NCBI RefSeq assembly: GCF_030505395.1
Contig: NZ_CP130044.1
Span: forward strand, 1,597,001-1,661,000
From: Asticcacaulis sp. ZE23SCel15
Lineage (GTDB): Bacteria; Pseudomonadota; Alphaproteobacteria; Caulobacterales; Caulobacteraceae
Length of the DNA stretch: 64,000 nt
Reading direction: 5' to 3'
In this document: in pieces, positions 8,945-16,755 of the stretch
How the letters are laid out: every line of letters begins with the position of its first letter
Position numbering within the stretch: position 1 is the stretch's first letter
Notes under the pieces: model-generated
The model's input: only the letters and a program-made list of their open reading frames with translations
Told to the model about the DNA's origin: nothing
Database searches by the model: none
Made by a program: the position numbers and the translations under genes

Positions 8945-9819
8945 TGACCCAGTCTGTTGCCAAGGTTAAAAAGACCCCGCCCGGCCCGCTCGAATATATG
9001 CGCCGCTGGCCGATGCAGGCCTGGCTGGTCGGGGTGACGGTGTTCCTGTATGCGCCGCTGATCACCCTGATGATCTTTTCGTTCAACGACAGTAAGCGCA
9101 ATATCGTCTGGCAGGGCTTTACCCTGAAATATTACGTCAAGGCACTGACAAATGAGAGCCTGATTCAGGCCTTCACCAATTCGCTGGTGATCGCGTTTTT
9201 CTCGACCATCATCAGCGTAGTCGTGGGGGCTATGGCCGCAATCCTGTTGTGGCGGTTCCGCTTTCCGGGCAAGACGGCCATGGACGGGGCCATGTCGATC
9301 CCGATCGTTGTGCCGGAAATCTGCATGGGTGTTGGGATGCTGGTGTTTTTCGCCAAGGTCTTTCCGTGGCCGCAAGGCTTGCCGTGGCCGCTCAATCTGG
9401 GGGCTATCATCATTGCCCACGTCTCGTTCTCCTTTCCGTTCGTAGCGGTGGTGGTGCGCGCCCGACTGGCCTCATTTAACCGCGAACTGGAAGAGGCGGC
9501 CAAGGATCTGGGGGCGTCAGAAATACGAACCCTGCTGGATGTGCTGGTGCCGCATATCAAGCCGTCTTTGCTGGCGGGCGGGCTTCTGGCCTTTACCCTG
9601 TCGCTCGATGACTTTGTGATTACCTTCTTCACCGCCGGGCCCGATACGGTCACCTTCCCGGTCAAGGTCTATTCGATGGTGCGGTTCTCCGTCACCCCCG
9701 AAGTCAACGCCGCCTCGACCATACTGATTGTGGTGACGGTGATTCTGACCTTCTTTGCGCTGAAATTCCAAGGCTCCGATGCCCTGACCGCCGGTCATGG
9801 TGCGGCTGACAAAAAGTGA
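8944..9819 (+). CDS. potI: Polyamine ABC transporter permease (PotI/PotC-like)
   Basis: Second inner-membrane subunit, 291 residues, with predicted helices from WLVGVTVFLYAPLITLM onward. The motif LEEAAKDLGASEIRTLLDVLVP is the ATPase-coupling EAA loop, and LSLDDFVITFFTAGPD is a family signature of PotC/PotI. The start codon overlaps the stop of the previous permease, which implies translational coupling. The ATPase gene follows 9 bp downstream, completing a standard SBP-permease-permease-ATPase transporter unit. Confidence 0.92.
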   Translation: MTQSVAKVKKTPPGPLEYMRRWPMQAWLVGVTVFLYAPLITLMIFSFNDSKRNIVWQGFTLKYYVKALTNESLIQAFTNSLVIAFFSTIISVVVGAMAAILLWRFRFPGKTAMDGAMSIPIVVPEICMGVGMLVFFAKVFPWPQGLPWPLNLGAIIIAHVSFSFPFVAVVVRARLASFNRELEEAAKDLGASEIRTLLDVLVPHIKPSLLAGGLLAFTLSLDDFVITFFTAGPDTVTFPVKVYSMVRFSVTPEVNAASTILIVVTVILTFFALKFQGSDALTAGHGAADKK

Positions 9820-9828
9820 GGCTGAACA

Positions 9829-10974
9829 ATGTTTGACCAAGACCCCAAGCCCGCCGACGCCCAGGGCAAAACCATCATCAGCTTTAAAAACGTCTCCAAA
9901 CGCTTCGGCAAAAACGTCGCGGTCGATAATGTCTCGCTCGACATCAAGGAGGGCGAGTTCTTTTCGCTGCTGGGGCCGTCGGGCTGCGGCAAGACGACCT
10001 TGCTGCGGATGCTAGCCGGGTTTGAAATGCCGTCCGATGGGCAGATTTTTATCGATGGCCATGATGTGTCGCAGGTCTCGCCCAACAAGCGGCCGGTGAA
10101 CATGGTGTTTCAGTCCTATGCCGTCTTTCCGCATATGACCGTGCTGGATAACGTCGCTTACGGCCTGAAAATGGACGGGGTGCCCAAAGGGGAACGTCTG
10201 GCGCGCGCTCAGGAAGCGCTGGAGCTGGTCAAGCTCGGCGGGTTCGGGGAGCGCAAGCCCGATCAGATGTCGGGCGGTCAGCGTCAGCGGGTGGCGCTGG
10301 CGCGCGCTCTGGTCAAAAAACCGCGCGTGCTGTTGTTGGATGAGCCGCTATCGGCGCTCGATGCCAAGCTGCGCGATCAGATGCGCACCGAACTGACCCT
10401 GCTTCAGGAAAAGGTCGGCATCACCTTTATCATGGTCACCCACGATCAGGATGAGGCGCTGGCGATGGCGACGCGTTGTGCGGTCATGAACCGCGGCCTG
10501 CTGCAACAGGTGGCGACACCGTTTGATCTTTATGAGTTTCCCAATTCGCGTTTTGTGGCCGACTTTATCGGCAGCGTGAACCTGTTTGAAGGCACGCTTG
10601 ATGTCGATGAGCCGGATCACGCCATCATCAATACGACCGATATTGGGCCGATCTATCTTGACCACGGCGTGACGGGGGCGACGGGGGCGACCGTCTGGGC
10701 AGCGGTGCGGCCGGAAAAGATTGAGATCGATAAATGGGATGCCAAGCCGCTTAAGATGGAAGACGCGCCGGAAGGCTACAACATCATCGCCGGTGAGATT
10801 AAGCATCTGGTCTATCTGGGGTCAGAGACCGTCTATGAGGTTGAGGTGGCGGGCGGACGCATGGTCAAGGTGTTGCGCTCAAATCTGACCCGCTGGGATC
10901 AGGAAGACTTCACCTGGGACGAAAAGGTGTGGCTGTCATTCAATGCCTGCGCGCCGGCGGCGCTTCTCAGCTAA
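9829..10974 (+). CDS. potG: Polyamine ABC transporter ATP-binding protein (PotG/PotA-like)
   Basis: Cytoplasmic ATPase of 381 residues that powers polyamine import. It has Walker A (GPSGCGKTT), a Q-loop (VFQSYAVFPHMTV), the ABC signature (MSGGQRQRVALARAL), Walker B (VLLLDEPLSALD) and the switch histidine (MVTHDQDEA). The C-terminal third carries a TOBE-type regulatory domain (AAVRPEKIEI), as in PotA and PotG. It is the last transporter gene; a GC-rich repeat region of about 150 bp follows before puuD. Confidence 0.94.
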   Translation: MFDQDPKPADAQGKTIISFKNVSKRFGKNVAVDNVSLDIKEGEFFSLLGPSGCGKTTLLRMLAGFEMPSDGQIFIDGHDVSQVSPNKRPVNMVFQSYAVFPHMTVLDNVAYGLKMDGVPKGERLARAQEALELVKLGGFGERKPDQMSGGQRQRVALARALVKKPRVLLLDEPLSALDAKLRDQMRTELTLLQEKVGITFIMVTHDQDEALAMATRCAVMNRGLLQQVATPFDLYEFPNSRFVADFIGSVNLFEGTLDVDEPDHAIINTTDIGPIYLDHGVTGATGATVWAAVRPEKIEIDKWDAKPLKMEDAPEGYNIIAGEIKHLVYLGSETVYEVEVAGGRMVKVLRSNLTRWDQEDFTWDEKVWLSFNACAPAALLS

Positions 10975-10976
10975 TC

Positions 10977-11110
10977 TATACTCCCCCGGCGTGCCGGGGG
11001 AGGTGGCAGGCGCGCAGCGTCTGACGGAGGGGGGATTAGCCCCCACCACCACATCTCGCGCTCTAAGGGCGCTCGTGCGGTCCCCCTCCCCGGTACACCG
11101 GGGAGGTATT
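10977..11110. repeat. GC-rich dispersed intergenic repeat, copy A
   Basis: This contains two perfect hairpins: CTCCCCCGGC-GT-GCCGGGGGAG (10981-11002) and CCTCCCCGGT-AC-ACCGGGGAGG (11085-11106). Between them, 11039-11057 is identical to 13434-13452 of copy B. A variable stem-loop and then CGTGCGGTCCCCCTCCCC follow in both copies. The element lies between potG and puuD. Confidence 0.75.
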
Positions 11111-11129
11111 CATAAACTGGGAGCTTCCA

Positions 11130-11858
11130 GTGACTAAACCCCTGATCGGTATTTCTTGCTGTAACCGCGACGTTGGCGGTGAAAACGCTCAGACCGTCAA
11201 GGATCGCTACGTCAAGGGCGTGATAGAATATGCCGATTGTCTGGCGGTGCTGATCCCGGCTATCACGACCGGATTTGAAGCTAAAACTCTGACCGGTAAA
11301 CTGGATGGCTTGATGCTGACCGGCTCGACCTCCAACATCGACACGCGGTTTTATGATCCGGATACGCCCGCCGGAGAGGGGCCGTTTGATATCGATCGCG
11401 ACAGTGTGTCCTTTGCCATGATCGAAGCCATGATCGACACGCAAAAACCGGTGTTCGGCATTTGCCGCGGCTTTCAGGAGATCAATGTCGCCTTGGGCGG
11501 CACGCTGCGGCGCGATCTGGGGCCTAAACACCATGCGCCTGACACGGTTAGTTTTAACGACATGTTCGAGTTTGGTCACGATGTGACCCTGATAGACGGC
11601 GGTTTTTTTGAGGAACGTCTCGGCGGAAACCTCTGGGTCAACTCGGTCCATTTTCAGGGCGTGGCGCGGCTGGCGGATGGCCTGACGATGGAGGCCGTAG
11701 CCCCCGATGGCATCATCGAAGCGTTCAGCGCCAACCTTGGCGGATCGCAGGTCGTGGCCGTTCAGTGGCATCCTGAATGGCGACCCAAAGACTATCCAGA
11801 CCGGCAGGCGTTTTTTCAGTGGCTAGGGCAGGCGGCCCGCGGTGAAGGGGTGGTTTAA
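11130..11858 (+). CDS. puuD: Gamma-glutamyl-GABA hydrolase, PuuD-like (class I glutamine amidotransferase fold)
   Basis: Releases GABA and glutamate from gamma-glutamyl-GABA in the cytoplasm. The 242-residue protein has the peptidase C26 layout: nucleophile cysteine in FGICRGFQEIN (about residue 114) and the His-Glu pair in VQWHPEWRP (about residue 213). The early segments IGISCCNRD and LMLTGSTSNI are typical of PuuD. It starts with GTG at 11130 after GGGAG (11119-11123). It supplies the step that links the puuA and puuC reactions to the gabD branch. Confidence 0.9.
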   Translation: MTKPLIGISCCNRDVGGENAQTVKDRYVKGVIEYADCLAVLIPAITTGFEAKTLTGKLDGLMLTGSTSNIDTRFYDPDTPAGEGPFDIDRDSVSFAMIEAMIDTQKPVFGICRGFQEINVALGGTLRRDLGPKHHAPDTVSFNDMFEFGHDVTLIDGGFFEERLGGNLWVNSVHFQGVARLADGLTMEAVAPDGIIEAFSANLGGSQVVAVQWHPEWRPKDYPDRQAFFQWLGQAARGEGVV

Positions 11859-11865
11859 ACAGGTA

Positions 11866-11893
11866 CAATAAAATCGTGATCACAATTTTATTG
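11866..11893. promoter_or_regulatory. Palindromic operator, copy 4 (extended 28-bp form)
   Basis: The core GTGATCAC sits inside a 28-bp palindrome running from CAATAAAAT to ATTTTATTG, with one mismatched pair (11875 and 11884). It begins eight bases after the puuD stop and precedes the spuC-like gene. It is the most extended of the four operator copies. Confidence 0.65.
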
Positions 11894-11955
11894 GCGCGGG
11901 CGTAAATTTCTGGCAGACCTGTGCAACCTTATTCATTCCGGGAGCTACAGCGACC

Positions 11956-11995
11956 GGCAAGGCCGACTGGCCGTCCGAGCTTGTTGCGAGGAGCC
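11956..11995 (-). repeat. REP-like module in the spuC leader
   Basis: Read on the minus strand, this segment starts GGCTCCTCGCA and ends GTCGGCCTTGCC. It resembles the core of the inverted-repeat element at 53145-53183 (GGCTCGTCGCA ... GTCGCCCTTGCC). The match is by eye and partial. Confidence 0.4.
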
Positions 11996-12031
11996 ATGCG
12001 GCGCTTGAGCTCTAAAAGACGGAGTAAACCC

Positions 12032-13423
12032 ATGAACCGGCCGCTGAAAAACTACGATATTGCCGAACTGAAACGCCTTGATCTGGCGCATCATCTGCCG
12101 GCGCAGGCCGACTATAAGCTGCTCGAAGATATCGGCGGATCACGCATTATTACCCGCGCCGAAGGCTCGACCATCTATGACGGCGAAGGCCACAGCCTGC
12201 TGGACGGTATGGCAGGGCTGTGGTGCGTCAATGTCGGTTATGGACGCGATGAACTGGCGCGCGCGGCCTATGAGCAGATGCTGGAACTGCCTTATTACAA
12301 CACGTTTTTCAAGACCGTGACGCCGCCGCCGGTCAGGCTGGCCACCAAGATCGCGGAGAAAATGTCGGTCGGCAATCCTGATCTTCAGCATGTGTTTTTC
12401 AATTCGTCCGGGTCCGAGGCCAATGACACGGTGCTGCGGCTGGTGCGCTATTACTGGCAGCTTAAGGGCGAGCCGGAACGCAATATCATCATCAGCCGTC
12501 GCAACGCCTATCATGGCTCAACGGTGGCCGGGATGTCGCTGGGCGGCATGACCTTCATGCATGCTCAGGGCGGGCCGATGGTGCCGGGCATTGAGCATGT
12601 CCGCCAGCCCTATGCGTTTAACGAAGGCTTCGGGCAAGATCCGGCTGCCTTTGCGCAGGCTTGCGTTGACGATATCGAAGCCCGTATTCTGGCGGTCGGC
12701 CCGGATAAGGTCGCGGCCTTTATCGGTGAGCCGGTGCAGGGGGCGGGCGGGGTGATTATTCCGCCGGAAGGCTACTGGCCCAAGGTTGAGGCCCTGTGCC
12801 GTAAGTATGGCATCCTGCTGATCTGCGATGAAGTCATCTGCGGCTTTGGTCGTTTGGGGCAATGGTTCGGCCATCAGCACTACGGCATCAAACCGGATAT
12901 CATTGCAATGGCCAAGGGCCTGTCGTCGGGTTATTTGCCGATATCCGCGGTCGGCGTGTCGTCAAAGATTGTTGATGTGCTGAAAACTGGCGGCGATTTC
13001 GTCCACGGCTATACCTATTCCGGACATCCGGCGGCGGCGGCCGTAGCACTTGCTAATATCGAGATTATCGAACGCGAGGGCCTGGTTGAACGCACGCGTA
13101 ACGACACCGGCCCTTATCTCGCCAAGGCGTTGAAGCGATTGGATGCGCATCCATTAGTCGGTGAAGCGCGCTCGCTCGGCCTGATCGGGGCGGTCGAGAT
13201 CGTATCTGAAAAAGGCACTAACCATCGCTTTGGTGGCAAGGAAGGCACCGCCGGGCCGCTGGTGCGCGACCTGTGTATCAAGAATGGCCTGATGGTGCGT
13301 GGTATTCGCGACAGCATCGTCATGTGTCCGCCGCTGATTATTACCCATGAGGAAATCGACCGGATCGTCGACATCATCGAACAGTCGCTGAATGAGGCAG
13401 AGCCGAAGCTGCGGGCGCTTTAA
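12032..13423 (+). CDS. spuC: Class III aminotransferase, SpuC-like (polyamine transaminase)
   Basis: PLP-dependent omega-aminotransferase of 463 residues. Motifs: the HVFFNSSGSEANDT phosphate-binding segment, AYHGSTVAG, the aspartate in LLICDEVICGFGR, the Schiff-base lysine in MAKGLSSGYLP and the HGYTYSGHP segment. SpuC of Pseudomonas transfers the amino group of putrescine to pyruvate; here gamma-glutamylputrescine is also a possible substrate because no PuuB oxidase is present. The ATG at 12032 with GGAG (12021-12024) is chosen; the longer open frame from 11921 runs through a repeat module. Operator copy 4 lies about 140 bp upstream. Confidence 0.86.
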   Translation: MNRPLKNYDIAELKRLDLAHHLPAQADYKLLEDIGGSRIITRAEGSTIYDGEGHSLLDGMAGLWCVNVGYGRDELARAAYEQMLELPYYNTFFKTVTPPPVRLATKIAEKMSVGNPDLQHVFFNSSGSEANDTVLRLVRYYWQLKGEPERNIIISRRNAYHGSTVAGMSLGGMTFMHAQGGPMVPGIEHVRQPYAFNEGFGQDPAAFAQACVDDIEARILAVGPDKVAAFIGEPVQGAGGVIIPPEGYWPKVEALCRKYGILLICDEVICGFGRLGQWFGHQHYGIKPDIIAMAKGLSSGYLPISAVGVSSKIVDVLKTGGDFVHGYTYSGHPAAAAVALANIEIIEREGLVERTRNDTGPYLAKALKRLDAHPLVGEARSLGLIGAVEIVSEKGTNHRFGGKEGTAGPLVRDLCIKNGLMVRGIRDSIVMCPPLIITHEEIDRIVDIIEQSLNEAEPKLRAL

Positions 13424-13433
13424 GCGTTTAAAG

Positions 13434-13536
13434 GCCCCCACCACCACATCTCAAGGCTAAAGCCTTTCGTGCGGTCCCCCTCCCCAGTGCATTTTAGTGC
13501 GCTACCGCTGCGCTGCTTGAGCGCAGTTGGGGAGGT
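13434..13536. repeat. GC-rich dispersed intergenic repeat, copy B
   Basis: Shares GCCCCCACCACCACATCTC (13434-13452) exactly with copy A, and then CGTGCGGTCCCCCTCCCC and GGGGAGGTAT. Between these blocks the 6-bp stem is AAGGCT/AGCCTT here and GCGCTC/GGGCGC in copy A, so pairing is kept while sequence changes. The last hairpin is enlarged by an inserted arm (about 13486-13525). Confidence 0.75.
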
Positions 13537-13599
13537 ATAAGGTGTTGGTTTCTGTCCACCCATCAGTATTTTCGCGCAGCGAAAAACTTATGGGTGAGC

Positions 13600-14019
13600 C
13601 TAATCCAGCGGCGGCTTGGCCACCGGTAGGCGCTGAAACACCGAACGCGTCAGGCACGAAAACACCAGCCGTCCGGCCTCATCCAGCAAGTCGTGCTGGG
13701 CAATGACCACGCCCTTGGTGTCGCCGACCGCGTCCTTACCCATCACGGTCAGGCGTCCGCGCAGCAGTTCCCCCGGCGGCGGATTGCGTGACCAGCGCAG
13801 GGCATCGACCGCCAGCCGCTTGGTTTGCGGCCAGCCCTGCGAGGCTTCGGTTTCAAGACGCGACCACAGCGTAAAGATCAGGGCATCGGGTATGCCGTCC
13901 TTTAAGTCCCAGGTCGGCGCGTAGGTCTTACAAAACGCCGCAAGGTCCTCCTGACTGATGACGCCAGCACCGATTGAGGCGACCTGACCGATCCATAAGT
14001 CATCAAAGGCTGCAGGCAT
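13600..14019 (-). CDS. MaoC-like hotdog-fold protein
   Basis: A 139-residue protein whose second half (GELLRGRLTVMGKD ... GVVIAQHDLLDEAGRLVFSC) resembles the strand pattern of MaoC-type hotdog proteins, and whose first half has the usual FDDLWIGQ and ISQEDLAAFCKTYAP segments. The Asp...His dyad that MaoC hydratases use after the helix is not seen at the expected place, so it may bind acyl-CoA without hydratase activity. Identification rests on pattern only. It faces the spuC gene tail to tail, with repeat copy B between them. Confidence 0.5.
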   Translation of the reverse strand: MPAAFDDLWIGQVASIGAGVISQEDLAAFCKTYAPTWDLKDGIPDALIFTLWSRLETEASQGWPQTKRLAVDALRWSRNPPPGELLRGRLTVMGKDAVGDTKGVVIAQHDLLDEAGRLVFSCLTRSVFQRLPVAKPPLD

Positions 14020-14187
14020 AGGTAAAACTCCGTCGTGTTCGTATCAAAAACCTCAAATCATGATTTGTCTTTAAGCTGAGTTTTGGCGCGCGGCAATGGC
14101 TGTTATGCACAGGTCGTCTGTCGGATAAGGGCAATATCCGTCATAAATCTGCGCTAATATACGGCGCAGGGCATTAAGCGTAAAAAA

Positions 14188-14202
14188 CCGGTTTCAAACC
14201 GG
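14188..14202. promoter_or_regulatory. Palindrome CCGGTTTCAAACCGG upstream of rodZ
   Basis: Seven-base perfect arms about one odd base, in the 258-bp gap between the divergent MaoC-like gene and rodZ. It could be an operator for either gene. Nothing else clear was seen in this gap. Confidence 0.35.
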
Positions 14203-14277
14203 TGCAATCATGTCATCGTTGATGAGGTTGTATTGATTCTGAAAACGGCCTGTGTTTCAGTCGGGAGTATCGGACAG

Positions 14278-15537
14278 ATGAATGCGCGGTCTTTAGGTAT
14301 GGACGCCGTTAATGTCGGAAGCGAGTATCAGGGTAATATGACGCAGGATCAGTATCAGGACTATGACGCCGTAGAGGCCGCGGCCGCCGCGGATTCGCTG
14401 GCCGGTGAGCCTCTGGCGTCCGATCTTCACGCCTCATATGGTCACAGCGATCCGCATCACGGGGTGGTGCTGGGGGATATCCTGCGCTCAGCGCGCGAAG
14501 CCTCAAACCTCAGCCTTGAACACGTTGCCGACATTACCCGTGTCCGGCGCAGCTATCTCGAAGCGTTTGAAACCGGGGCGCTTGATCTCATGCCGGCGCG
14601 ACCGTTTGCCATCGGCTATGTCAAGGCCTATGCCAAGGCGCTGGGGCTTGACGAAGAAACCATGGCCGATTTGCTCAAGCGTGATCTGGCCGATCCGGGT
14701 CCGGCCTTACGTGCGCCTACTGGGGCCGCGATGGATGAGGTCAAGCCGTCCTATGGTCGCTATATTGCCGGTGCGGTTGTGGTGGTGGGGGCCATCATTG
14801 TGTGGAACGTCGTCCAGCGTCAGCCTGAGATGTTTAAGTCAAAGCCTGAAGCGCCGACCGTGACCACGCAGGGCTGGTCCCAAGGCGTGCCGATCGTGCG
14901 CGACGGCGTGGTCTATGTGTCTAAACCCGGTGCGCCGCCAATGGATCAGGATGTTCCGGTGCCCTATGTCACGCCGGGTCTGGAGGTCGGTTTTGCCGAA
15001 ATTGAGGACGAAAAGGCCCGTAACGGAACGGGAGCCGCATCGCCTTCGGACAGTCTTCAGATGCGCAAGGCCTTTAACCCGAAAGGGGCGGTCTTTGGGG
15101 CCCCGCCGGAGCAATCGAGCGTGGTCATTCAGGCCAGACGCAGTGTCAATCTGGTGCTGCGCTCTAACGAAGGTCAGGTCTATTTTGCCCGTCAGTTAGG
15201 GGCCGGCGAATCTTATCGCGTCCCCAATGCCACGGCGGTGCCGATGCTGGTCGATGTGTCGGATGCTACGGCGTTTGAAGTTTATTACGACGGCGAATAT
15301 GCCGGTGGGCTGGAGGGCAATACCACGCCCACCGCCCGTATTAATGCCCGCGCTCAGCAGACCGCCAAGCTGATGGACGCCCAGCAGGTCGAGGCCCGTC
15401 CGGTAGCCACGCCGCGGCCCAAGATCGAAAAGCCAAGGGCGCGACCGATGCCGACCGAGCCGATCCCCTATCAGCCCGCCCAGCCCGTACAGGCTCCACC
15501 GGCGCAACAGCCGGCAGATCAGACCATACCTTATTAA
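14278..15537 (+). CDS. rodZ: RodZ-like cytoskeletal protein (HTH - TM - DUF4115)
   Basis: RodZ links MreB to the wall-building machinery in the inner membrane. About 419 residues: an N-terminal HTH_25 domain ([20 protein letters not shown] to [19 protein letters not shown]), a single transmembrane helix ([15 protein letters not shown]), a periplasmic linker, a DUF4115-type domain ([26 protein letters not shown] region) and a proline-rich tail. ATG 14278 follows GGGAG (14263-14267); ATG 14299 and 14338 are also possible, and an earlier TTG opens the frame at 14233. The gene precedes ispG, as in many proteobacteria, which supports the call. Confidence 0.85.
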   Translation: MNARSLGMDAVNVGSEYQGNMTQDQYQDYDAVEAAAAADSLAGEPLASDLHASYGHSDPHHGVVLGDILRSAREASNLSLEHVADITRVRRSYLEAFETGALDLMPARPFAIGYVKAYAKALGLDEETMADLLKRDLADPGPALRAPTGAAMDEVKPSYGRYIAGAVVVVGAIIVWNVVQRQPEMFKSKPEAPTVTTQGWSQGVPIVRDGVVYVSKPGAPPMDQDVPVPYVTPGLEVGFAEIEDEKARNGTGAASPSDSLQMRKAFNPKGAVFGAPPEQSSVVIQARRSVNLVLRSNEGQVYFARQLGAGESYRVPNATAVPMLVDVSDATAFEVYYDGEYAGGLEGNTTPTARINARAQQTAKLMDAQQVEARPVATPRPKIEKPRARPMPTEPIPYQPAQPVQAPPAQQPADQTIPY

Positions 15538-15604
15538 GCCTCAGCCCCCTTTTATTGCGGGGCAAAAAGCCTTAAGTAGGGGAGGCTGGTTACAGAGGTG
15601 GTCT

Positions 15605-16747
15605 ATGAGTTCTCACCAACATGTTCGTCCGTGGCGCATGATCGAGCGCCGCAAAAGCCGTAAAGTCCGCGTAGGCTCGGTTGAGGTCGGGGGCGATGCC
15701 CCGATCACCGTGCAGTCCATGACTAATACCCTGACGTCGGATGCGCAGGCGACCCTGCGCCAGATCGCGGCCCTCGAAGAAGCCGGTGCCGATATTGTGC
15801 GGGTGTCGTGCCCGGATGTGGAATCAACTCAGGCGCTAAAGACCATTGTCGACAACACTTCGATTCCCATCGTGGCGGACATCCATTTCCACTATAAGCG
15901 CGCCATCGAGGCCGCTAAGGCCGGGGCGGCCTGTCTGCGCATCAATCCCGGCAATATCGGTTCTGCTGACCGGGTGCGTGAAGTGGTGCAGGCGGCCAAG
16001 GACTATGGCTGCTCCATGCGTATCGGCGTCAATGCCGGATCGCTGGAGAAAGAACTGCTGGAACGCTACGGCGAGCCATGCCCCGAAGCCATGGTCGAAA
16101 GCGCTTTGTTCCACGCCAATATACTGCGCGACCACGATTTTCATGAATTCAAGATTTCGGTCAAGGCGTCGGATGTGTTCCTGACGGTGGCTGCCTATCA
16201 GGCGCTGGCCGATGCCATTGACTGCCCGCTGCATATTGGGGTGACTGAGGCGGGGCCGTTGCGCACCGGCACCATCAAATCGTCAATCGGTCTCGGTAAT
16301 CTGCTGTGGGCAGGTATTGGTGATACCATTCGCGTCTCGCTGGCCGCCGACCCGGTAGAAGAAATCAAGGTCGGCTTTGATATCCTCAAAAGCCTCGGCC
16401 TGCGTCACCGCGGTATCAATATCATCGCCTGCCCGTCGTGCGCGCGGCAGGGGTTCAATGTCATCGACACCGTCGCCAAACTCGAAGAACGCCTCGCTCA
16501 TATCTCAACGCCTATGTCGCTCTCGATCATCGGGTGCGTCGTCAACGGGCCGGGTGAGGCGCTGTTTACCGATGTCGGCTTTACCGGCGGCGGGGCGGGG
16601 GCTGGTATGGTCTATATGGCCGGCAAGCCCGATCATAAATTAGCCAATGTTGATATGATCGAACACATCGTTGAACTCGTAGAACGTAAGGCTGAGGAAC
16701 TGAAGGCGCAGCAGGATGCCCTGATGCCGGTTGCCGCCGCAGAGTAA
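15605..16747 (+). CDS. ispG: 4-hydroxy-3-methylbut-2-enyl diphosphate synthase IspG (GcpE)
   Basis: Iron-sulfur enzyme of the MEP isoprenoid pathway that turns the cyclic diphosphate MEcPP into HMBPP. The 380-residue protein has the VQSMTNTLT start of the TIM barrel, LRINPGNIG, and the cluster-binding cysteines in [11 protein letters not shown] and [12 protein letters not shown]. Length and motifs are standard for the shorter bacterial form. It lies 67 bp after rodZ and 8 bp before the DsbD-type gene, so the three may be cotranscribed. Confidence 0.96.
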   Translation: MSSHQHVRPWRMIERRKSRKVRVGSVEVGGDAPITVQSMTNTLTSDAQATLRQIAALEEAGADIVRVSCPDVESTQALKTIVDNTSIPIVADIHFHYKRAIEAAKAGAACLRINPGNIGSADRVREVVQAAKDYGCSMRIGVNAGSLEKELLERYGEPCPEAMVESALFHANILRDHDFHEFKISVKASDVFLTVAAYQALADAIDCPLHIGVTEAGPLRTGTIKSSIGLGNLLWAGIGDTIRVSLAADPVEEIKVGFDILKSLGLRHRGINIIACPSCARQGFNVIDTVAKLEERLAHISTPMSLSIIGCVVNGPGEALFTDVGFTGGGAGAGMVYMAGKPDHKLANVDMIEHIVELVERKAEELKAQQDALMPVAAAE

Positions 16748-16755
16748 AGATCACC

